DNA of 26,465 nt from a virus: positions 1-26,465 of IMG/VR virus record IMGVR_UViG_3300042091_000951; one strand, written 5' to 3'. The notes below the pieces were generated by a model, which ran no database searches, had not been told where the DNA came from, and saw only the letters and a list, made by a program, of their open reading frames with translations. Below, piece after piece: positions 21,718 through 26,465 of this stretch. Position 1 is the first letter of the stretch, and each line of letters begins with the position of its first letter. The position numbers and the translations under genes were made by a program.

Positions 21718-22435
21718 AATTCGGATTCAGATTGATTCTCAACCATTCATCAAAATTACCATTAAACGTCCGATTCAAATGAGATTGTTTCCATTTCGAA
21801 TAACTTTCGGGATGCGGGAGCGGACAATGCTTTTCTTTGAAGTCTGCCAAATAGGCGTTCCGCATTCGAAGTCCTTGAGCCTTTCGGAATGCCGGAGCTT
21901 CGATCTGGCCGTACCACCGGTATTCAGCAGCAACGCCGCCTTTGCCGATAAATGACGCACGCCACATAGTGATACTGAACATTTCGGCATGGGGATACGT
22001 TCGGACTTTATGTCCTGCGATTGTAAATTCATTCCAATCCTTCCCACCAATGTTTTCGGGCCATAAAGACAGCGTCGCAATATTCCCATCGACATCCATA
22101 ACGTCTTTCATAGCTTTCAACCAACCTTGAGTAATGGGATAACTATCGGGATCGTACCAAAGAATCAGATCCTGGAGATCAGCATTGAGTTGATGAAAAG
22201 CAAAATTAAATCCACCATGGCCTCCCAGATTCTTCGGAACTGAGATGACTGAGCCATCGACCATGCGAGCTATAGACTTGATGCATTGCGCCGCATTATC
22301 GTGTTCAATCGGCCAAACATTATCGAGCAGTATCCATGTCTTGATCTCAACTTGTCCCATAGTACGGAGAGCTTGCGCAAGACTCATCGCAAGTGTTGCT
22401 GGCTCACAATGGCACACTGTAATGACATGAATCAT
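21716..22435 (-). CDS. Glycosyltransferase-like protein (GT-A fold)
   Basis: This 239-residue protein resembles family 2-type glycosyltransferases: an N-terminal Rossmann-like start (MIHVITVCHCE), NLGGHGGFNFAF (the N-x-G-...-G pattern that holds the nucleotide sugar) near residue 69, and LILWYDPDSYPI around residue 91-100, where DPDS stands in for the DxD metal-binding motif. The C-terminal part has WY..IEAPAF, a common acceptor-side feature. Its ATG overlaps the MuF stop by ATGA, so it is coupled to a head gene. Likely it adds sugar to a virion or host surface component. It is not a standard head gene, so it looks acquired or specialised. Confidence 0.7.
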   Translation of the reverse strand: MIHVITVCHCEPATLAMSLAQALRTMGQVEIKTWILLDNVWPIEHDNAAQCIKSIARMVDGSVISVPKNLGGHGGFNFAFHQLNADLQDLILWYDPDSYPITQGWLKAMKDVMDVDGNIATLSLWPENIGGKDWNEFTIAGHKVRTYPHAEMFSITMWRASFIGKGGVAAEYRWYGQIEAPAFRKAQGLRMRNAYLADFKEKHCPLPHPESYSKWKQSHLNRTFNGNFDEWLRINLNPN

Positions 22436-23556
22436 TCCATATTCCCTTTTTGTTGAAGCCAGTTATCGAATCCTTCGAAGTCAATTTCGGGTTTCTCGCT
22501 AATCATATCCTCGGTCATTGGAGCAGTTCGACAACGACAATGAAAATGGGCAGGCGGGACTTCAGCATCACAATCGCCCATGTCTTCACCATTATCGAGT
22601 TTCTTTCGAATCTCCGTCGAGTTAAGGCCATCTCGAACCATGCAACAATTGTCAGTTTTCGAATCAATGATAGCAATCCATTGATAATCCATGATCCCAT
22701 TCTCTTCAGCCGAGTCCGATTCCCCTTCTCGAACCGATTGAACAAAATCGTCCATCATCTCTTGTTCGAGTTCCCAAGAATAACCTTGGATATAATCGGT
22801 TTGATCATCTTTAGACCAATCCACTGGATAGAAGATCTTATCGTTCGGAGATCTTCCGAATGGCAAATATGCCTGTGTGTAGTCCTCTACAGCCTGATCC
22901 CAAACGTCTGGCTCAATGATTCCGAATGACATCGAAATGCCAGGTTCTTCGTCTTTGGGCTTAGCGGCCTCTTTAATTTGGGCCATTTTGATGCGTTTCG
23001 GGATTCGTGCTTTAGAGGGGAATGCCCGGTCAATCCGATCCATGGTTTCTTGAGCTGGGCTTTCCAAGACTTGAGAAAGTTGAAAGGCATCTACAATGTC
23101 TCGAAGAAGTCGATGGAATGCGAGCTCAACTCGCGCAGCAGTATTTCCACCGCTCGGAGTTTCTCGTTCCATCTCTTCATTGACATCGGATTTCGAAAGA
23201 TTGCCGCGCGTATTCTTGTCTAAAGCCCGTCCAATTGCTTCAGCTTGTCCGGCATAGCTCAAAGTGTAGGTTGTAGTTCGAAGCTGCTTAAAAAGCGAAT
23301 GCGCCTGTTCTATGGCCATTTGAAAGTACGGTTCTAATCGTCTCTGAAAACTATCGCGGTTGAGTTTGGCAAATTGTCGACCATGTTGTTTCGTGCTCAT
23401 ATGAGCCGCGATCTCTTCGGCTCGTTCTTGCAGAACAGTGACAATCTGCGCTAATGCAATTTGATACTTCGCATGAATGGAGTCGAGTGCTATATCGCGG
23501 TCATGAATGAATGCGGAATAAGCTTTAGACTGAGTCAGTGGTTTCTTTTCTGCCAT
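22432..23556 (-). CDS. MuF-like minor head protein
   Basis: This protein of about 374 residues matches the Mu gpF/SPP1 gp7 family of minor head proteins. It is helical through residue about 290. Near the C-terminus it has DSKTDNCCMVRDG (about 298-310) and PPAHFHCRC (about 334-342), the D..t...C...dG...PP.H.nCRC core of the MuF fold. I start at the ATG at 23554-23556; a TTG two codons upstream is also in frame. No clear Shine-Dalgarno is visible, so a leaderless or weak start is possible. It usually follows the portal but here lies upstream of it, divergent from a secreted-protein gene. Confidence 0.8.
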   Translation of the reverse strand: MAEKKPLTQSKAYSAFIHDRDIALDSIHAKYQIALAQIVTVLQERAEEIAAHMSTKQHGRQFAKLNRDSFQRRLEPYFQMAIEQAHSLFKQLRTTTYTLSYAGQAEAIGRALDKNTRGNLSKSDVNEEMERETPSGGNTAARVELAFHRLLRDIVDAFQLSQVLESPAQETMDRIDRAFPSKARIPKRIKMAQIKEAAKPKDEEPGISMSFGIIEPDVWDQAVEDYTQAYLPFGRSPNDKIFYPVDWSKDDQTDYIQGYSWELEQEMMDDFVQSVREGESDSAEENGIMDYQWIAIIDSKTDNCCMVRDGLNSTEIRKKLDNGEDMGDCDAEVPPAHFHCRCRTAPMTEDMISEKPEIDFEGFDNWLQQKGNME

Positions 23557-23576
23557 TTCCAATTCATAGTAGAGTC

Positions 23577-24695
23577 ATGCATTTAATAAAATCAATTCTT
23601 CTTTTGGGTCTCTTTTTTAATCCGAGCTTATCATGGACTCAGACTCAGATCATCTCCCACGATACAAATTATCCGCAATGGTATGACTACGAAGCTTTCG
23701 GTGGGACACCTGCGATTTATCCTAAGTTCAAGATCGTCTGGGGTGTGGATGGCTCAACCGTCGATGCGACCGCTGCGAATCCCTTTCCGATTACCTGCAT
23801 CTCGGGATGCTCTGGCAGCGGTGGTGGGACCGTTAATCAAGGAACTCAAGGAAGCTCGGCATCACCTTGGTTCGTTGTAGATCAATCGGTCTTGGCTGAA
23901 CTTGAAGTTATTAATACAATTTTGGGATCGCCATTCCAAGCAGGCGGAACGATTGGGAATACGGCATTCGGTGCAACTCAATCGGGAGTATGGACGGTAA
24001 CGGCCGTTCAACCTACCGCATCTCTCTTTAATGGAACGGTTGTAACGACGAGCGGCGCAACGATTGCCAAAGATTCAAGTCTATCGACCATTAATTCAAC
24101 TTTGGGTTCACCGATGCAAACAACTGGCGGAATAGTTACCGCTAATCAGGGAACTCCAGGACCCTTAGCGAGTCCATGGCCAGTGACTTTAGTTGATGGT
24201 CAGAAAAATACCTACATCGCATCTTACGAAGACTTGGTCCCGGGAACGCTCGCTACAGACATTGCTATCTTAAATGGAAGCGCCACAAAAATAGTTCGTG
24301 TCATTAATGTCACAATTTCTGGTACGCGCACTACGTCTGGATCGATACCTATGGCTTTAGTCAAACGATCGACCCCAGATTCAGGCGGGACTTGTATTCA
24401 TATGGTCACAATGGCTAATGATGGATTAGATCCAGCCGCTACAGCCGTTGCTCAAGGATGCAGTTCTAATCCGACTTTAGGAGTGCTCGTTGGATATCCT
24501 AAGATCTGGGACTTAACATTGAATCCTGGGACGACAACAGATAATGTGGCACTTTACAGTTTCAATTTTGGAGCGCTTCCGGGTGAGCAATCGATTGTGC
24601 TTCGGGGTGTAAACGATGGTCTATCAATTTATATGTGGGGATTTACAGTCGCAGGTGCTGCTTTCAATGTCTCTTATTCTTGGACGGAAGAATAA
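23577..24695 (+). CDS. Secreted protein with phage virion-type repeats
   Basis: Starting at the ATG at 23577-23579, this 372-residue protein has a Sec signal peptide (MHLIKSILLLGLFFNPSLSW; cleavage probably just after). The mature part contains two related units, with LGSPFQAGG and LGSPMQTTGG, and two copies of NQGT-G-[SP]-x-ASPW-[FP]-V (VNQGTQGSSASPWFVV and ANQGTPGPLASPWPV). This motif is common in phage virion and tail-fibre-like proteins, where it forms short beta repeats. A signal peptide on such a protein is unusual. It is divergent from the MuF gene with 20 bases between start codons. The second gene starts one base after its stop. Confidence 0.7.
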   Translation: MHLIKSILLLGLFFNPSLSWTQTQIISHDTNYPQWYDYEAFGGTPAIYPKFKIVWGVDGSTVDATAANPFPITCISGCSGSGGGTVNQGTQGSSASPWFVVDQSVLAELEVINTILGSPFQAGGTIGNTAFGATQSGVWTVTAVQPTASLFNGTVVTTSGATIAKDSSLSTINSTLGSPMQTTGGIVTANQGTPGPLASPWPVTLVDGQKNTYIASYEDLVPGTLATDIAILNGSATKIVRVINVTISGTRTTSGSIPMALVKRSTPDSGGTCIHMVTMANDGLDPAATAVAQGCSSNPTLGVLVGYPKIWDLTLNPGTTTDNVALYSFNFGALPGEQSIVLRGVNDGLSIYMWGFTVAGAAFNVSYSWTEE

Positions 24696-24696
24696 T

Positions 24697-25110
24697 ATGA
24701 AACTTTTAGCCGGTTTTTTGATTTTATTGTGTACGAACGCTTTGGCAATTCCAGGAATCCCTATTTCTAATGGTCCCATTACGAATCCTGGAACGAATGC
24801 CGTTATGGCAACGATGGTTCTTCCTGCTTCGGGAAGTATTGCAAGTCCGCCAAGCGCGAATTATTTTATTACTGGATATTGGACATGTACTGTAGCCGCT
24901 CTTTATGAGTATCAAACCTTGAACGCATCAGCCGTTGTTCAAACCGCAATTCTTTTACCTTGTGTGGCTAACGCGTCGAATCCTCAATTGACGACTAATC
25001 CGATCTCGTTTTCAGTTCAGGATGGATACACGATTCGAGTGATCAATCTAAATAGCTATACCGGAACTGGACAAGTGACCCTTTTTTACGGAATTGAGAC
25101 CTTGAATTAG
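24697..25110 (+). CDS. Small secreted protein, 137 aa
   Basis: I start at the ATG at 24697-24699 (MKLLAGFLILLCTNALA), which gives a classic Sec signal peptide with cleavage after ALA. GGAAG lies 9 bases upstream, one base separates it from the upstream stop. The mature part of about 120 residues is beta-rich, with two cysteines (WTCTVA and LPCVA) that could form a disulfide. No known family is recognised. It is clearly co-transcribed with the preceding secreted protein, suggesting a joint role at the cell surface or periplasm. Its stop overlaps the start of a hexanucleotide array by a few bases. Confidence 0.65.
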   Translation: MKLLAGFLILLCTNALAIPGIPISNGPITNPGTNAVMATMVLPASGSIASPPSANYFITGYWTCTVAALYEYQTLNASAVVQTAILLPCVANASNPQLTTNPISFSVQDGYTIRVINLNSYTGTGQVTLFYGIETLN

Positions 25111-25403
25111 CCAGATCCATAGCCAGAGCCACAGCCATCGCCAGAGCCAAGGCCATCGCCTTTTCCATCGCCATCGCCAGAGCCAGCGCAATAGCCAGCG
25201 CCATAGCCATAGCCACAGCCACAGCCACCGCCACCGCCAGAGCCATCGCCTTTTCCATCGCCATCGCCAGAGCCAAGGCCATCGCCTTTTCCATAGGCAT
25301 CGCCAGAGCCATCGCCATAGCCAGAGCCATAGCCAGAGCCATAGCCATCGCCATCGCCATAGCCATCGCCATCGCCAGAGCCATAGCCTTTTCCATCAAT
25401 CAT
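25107..25403 (-). CDS. Poly(Gly-X) repeat protein encoded by hexamer array
   Basis: Read on the minus strand, the array gives 98 residues in a strict Gly-X pattern, where X is mainly D, Y or S and sometimes K, A, L or C (for example GKGYGSGDGDGYGDGDGY). The ATG at 25401-25403 overlaps the upstream gene stop by ATGA. The frame ends with TAA (25107-25109) exactly at the array edge, opposite the end of the plus-strand secreted-protein gene. Weak Shine-Dalgarno. The other two minus frames are open too, so the translated frame is uncertain. A disordered or glycine-helix protein is possible, or the repeat may be untranslated. Confidence 0.4.
   Translation of the reverse strand: MIDGKGYGSGDGDGYGDGDGYGSGYGSGYGDGSGDAYGKGDGLGSGDGDGKGDGSGGGGGCGCGYGYGAGYCAGSGDGDGKGDGLGSGDGCGSGYGSG
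25111..25396. repeat. Hexanucleotide repeat array, copy 1
   Basis: About 47 imperfect hexamers of the form GCC-ATC, GCC-ATA or GCC-AGA, with interspersed GCC-TTT-TCC units, lie between the 137-aa gene stop and the 146-aa gene stop. A longer block of about 34 bases (GCCATCGCCTTTTCCATCGC and onward) recurs within it near 25150 and 25245, showing slippage and larger duplications. A second array lies at 26331-26465. Confidence 0.8.
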
Positions 25404-25840
25404 TCCCATTCAAGAATAGCAATTAGTTTCGCCCCCCACTCAGGAAAATATTTCTTGATTTTATCGACTGACATTGGAGATCCATCGAGGCCAGCTCTTT
25501 TTAAAGCAATTTCGCATCCAGTCTTACATGCGCCCGTCAAAGTACGAAATTCTTGAAGAGTAATTTTTCTACTTTCCCCGGCGTTTTGAATCTCTTGTTT
25601 AACTGCGTCTAAAGAAGGCCTACGCTTTTCATCCTTCCAAATAGCATCAGCAATTGCTTCGGCCAACGTGTTCCCATGAGCACAGTAATGACTCCCTGCG
25701 AGGGTAACAAAAAAACGTTTTTTGTTACCCTCAACTTTGTAAGATTCAACTCGATGTCCTTCTCTAGTTGAAGAAACAATTACAGGACCGTCTGTTACTT
25801 CTTCAAGTCCATCTCTGTAGATAACTTGACTCATAATCAT
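25400..25840 (-). CDS. Hypothetical protein, 146 aa
   Basis: This soluble protein of 144-146 residues starts at ATG 25838-25840 or at the second ATG two codons on (MSQVIYRDG). AAGGA lies 3 or 9 bases upstream respectively. Residues 25-75 form a small alpha/beta unit (VESYKVEGNKKRFFVTLAGSHYCAHGNTLAEAIADAI). A C-terminal region (FRTLTGACKTGCEIALKRAG) has two cysteines, with charged helices. Function not recognised. The gene holds a perfect 14-bp inverted repeat (25701-25731). Its stop overlaps the start of the Gly-X frame. Confidence 0.6.
   Translation of the reverse strand: MIMSQVIYRDGLEEVTDGPVIVSSTREGHRVESYKVEGNKKRFFVTLAGSHYCAHGNTLAEAIADAIWKDEKRRPSLDAVKQEIQNAGESRKITLQEFRTLTGACKTGCEIALKRAGLDGSPMSVDKIKKYFPEWGAKLIAILEWE
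25701..25731. repeat. Perfect 14-bp inverted repeat inside a gene
   Basis: AGGGTAACAAAAAA (25701-25714) and its exact complement (25718-25731) flank a 3-base centre ACG. This hairpin-like element, with A and T tracts, resembles an intrinsic terminator on either strand, yet it lies in the coding part of the 146-aa gene (encoding EGNKKRFFVTLAG). Confidence 0.7.
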
Positions 25841-25890
25841 TTTTCCTTAGAGCATACCTCTTCAAGCGACGCGTAAGCATCATTTGTCAT
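25837..25890 (-). CDS. Possible 17-aa peptide or readthrough tail
   Basis: ATG at 25888-25890 opens a frame of 17 residues (MTNDAYASLEEVCSKEK) that ends with a TGA overlapping the next gene's start. It lies in the same frame as the upstream 77-aa gene, so readthrough of that gene's TAA would add 25 residues (NPSGLEIAEMTND...). No good Shine-Dalgarno is seen. It may be a small coupling peptide, a decayed C-terminus or noncoding. Confidence 0.3.
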   Translation of the reverse strand: MTNDAYASLEEVCSKEK

Positions 25891-25917
25891 TTCTGCGATC
25901 TCAAGGCCACTTGGATT

Positions 25918-26151
25918 TTAAATCGCTACAGATTTAAGTTTAGCTCCAATTTGGTGATCTGCTTTTGGCTTTAAACCATTCGCCGCTACATCACTGATAG
26001 ATCCCGATTTATCGCGCGTGAAAACGCGCCAAAGTCGGAATGCATCCCTGAGTTCAATTGCCGAAACACCAGGCGTATGGGCTGTTACAATACCCGCATG
26101 AACTCCTGCTACATTCGCGCGAACGATTACCTTCTTACCAATCATACTCAT
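25918..26151 (-). CDS. DUF6948-like small phage protein, 77 aa
   Basis: Starting at the ATG at 26149-26151 (preceded by AAAGGAG), this protein reads MSMIGKKVIVRANVAGVHAG, then ELRDAFRLWRVFT, SISDVAANGLKP. The sequence of VIVR-x-AGVHAG, an R-L-W core and a final A-x-x-G motif resembles the small phage DUF6948 family, whose role is unknown. A frame starting 13 residues earlier lacks a ribosome binding site. It is followed by a possible 17-aa peptide. Confidence 0.65.
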   Translation of the reverse strand: MSMIGKKVIVRANVAGVHAGIVTAHTPGVSAIELRDAFRLWRVFTRDKSGSISDVAANGLKPKADHQIGAKLKSVAI

Positions 26152-26170
26152 TTTACTCTCCTTTTTTTCA

Positions 26171-26257
26171 TTATTGTTTCTTACAACCAAATCCGTCTTT
26201 GCAGAAGATCAGGGTTGCATCATAATAAACCTGCACATTTTTAAATTCTTCGCCCAT
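26171..26257 (-). CDS. Possible 28-aa peptide
   Basis: A 28-residue frame (MGEEFKNVQVYYDATLIFCKDGFGCKKQ) lies 19 bases upstream of the DUF6948-like gene. It has two cysteines, six residues apart. An AAG-CGAAG stretch lies before the ATG, not a strong ribosome binding site. Upstream in-frame TAA closes the frame. Could be a real small gene, but size and weak signals keep confidence low. Confidence 0.35.
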   Translation of the reverse strand: MGEEFKNVQVYYDATLIFCKDGFGCKKQ

Positions 26258-26306
26258 CTTCGCTTACGACAATACAAACAATAAAATAGCGATCGATTGG
26301 AGTTCT

Positions 26307-26465
<159 letters not shown>

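Noticed and set aside
25111-25396. Array mistaken for CRISPR
   Set aside because: Unit is six bases with no unique spacers of 25-40 bases and no cas genes, so it is a simple-sequence tandem repeat.
25043-25399. Frame reading as Met-Ala and Leu-Ala repeats (MAMAMALAM) through the hexamer array
   Set aside because: All three minus frames are open because the hexamer lacks stop codons. This frame has no ribosome site or natural boundary; it runs past the array into the antisense of the secreted-protein gene. The Gly-X frame ends at the array edge and is coupled to its upstream gene.

Overview
This window is a dense stretch of a tailed double-stranded DNA bacteriophage or prophage. It carries about two thirds of a virion assembly programme on the minus strand, a lysis cassette, one early/regulatory operon and some accessory genes. 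No major tail sheath protein is visible, while a tape measure and a lambda-type frameshifted tail chaperone are, so the virion is most likely a siphovirus (long, non-contractile tail). The head module is Mu-like: MuF-type minor head protein, protease with nested scaffold, gpT-like capsid. Terminase, integrase and replication genes are not in the window. The host is probably Gram-negative, because there is a lipoprotein with a clean lipobox, several Sec signal peptides and a candidate spanin. Shine-Dalgarno sequences of AAGGAG type are common. The host genus cannot be named from the sequence.

Layout from left to right. Bases 157-1858 (minus) hold an early operon: a small HTH regulator, three small unknown genes, an ERF-family single-strand annealing protein and one more small gene. 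Bases 1859-1990 are a divergent control region with a perfect 22-bp palindrome and a 10-bp tandem repeat. Bases 1991-2473 (plus) hold a lone lipoprotein gene, a candidate moron. Bases 2465-4150 (minus) hold a tightly overlapped lysis cassette with an M15-type endolysin and four or five small membrane or helical proteins. Bases 4172-14058 hold the tail: collar-domain fibre, a large hub-like protein with internal duplications, a glycine-rich fibre, a further tail protein, tape measure, two chaperone frames joined by a -1 slippery site, tail tube and tail completion protein. Bases 14055-21600 hold the head and connector genes. A good sigma70-like promoter sits just upstream of the portal.

Bases 21716-23556 (minus) hold a glycosyltransferase-like gene translationally coupled to a MuF-like gene. 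Divergent to these, on the plus strand, are two genes for secreted proteins (23577-25110), one with the repeated motif found in phage virion proteins. Bases 25107-26465 hold two hexanucleotide (GCCNNN) arrays that read as poly(Gly-X) on the minus strand. Between them lie a few small accessory genes, including one of the DUF6948 type.

The items most worth a second look are the endolysin-derived segment inside the ERF linker, the poly(Gly-X) hexamer arrays, the glycosyltransferase inside the head module, the secreted tail-like protein, the -1 frameshift, and the nested scaffold start.
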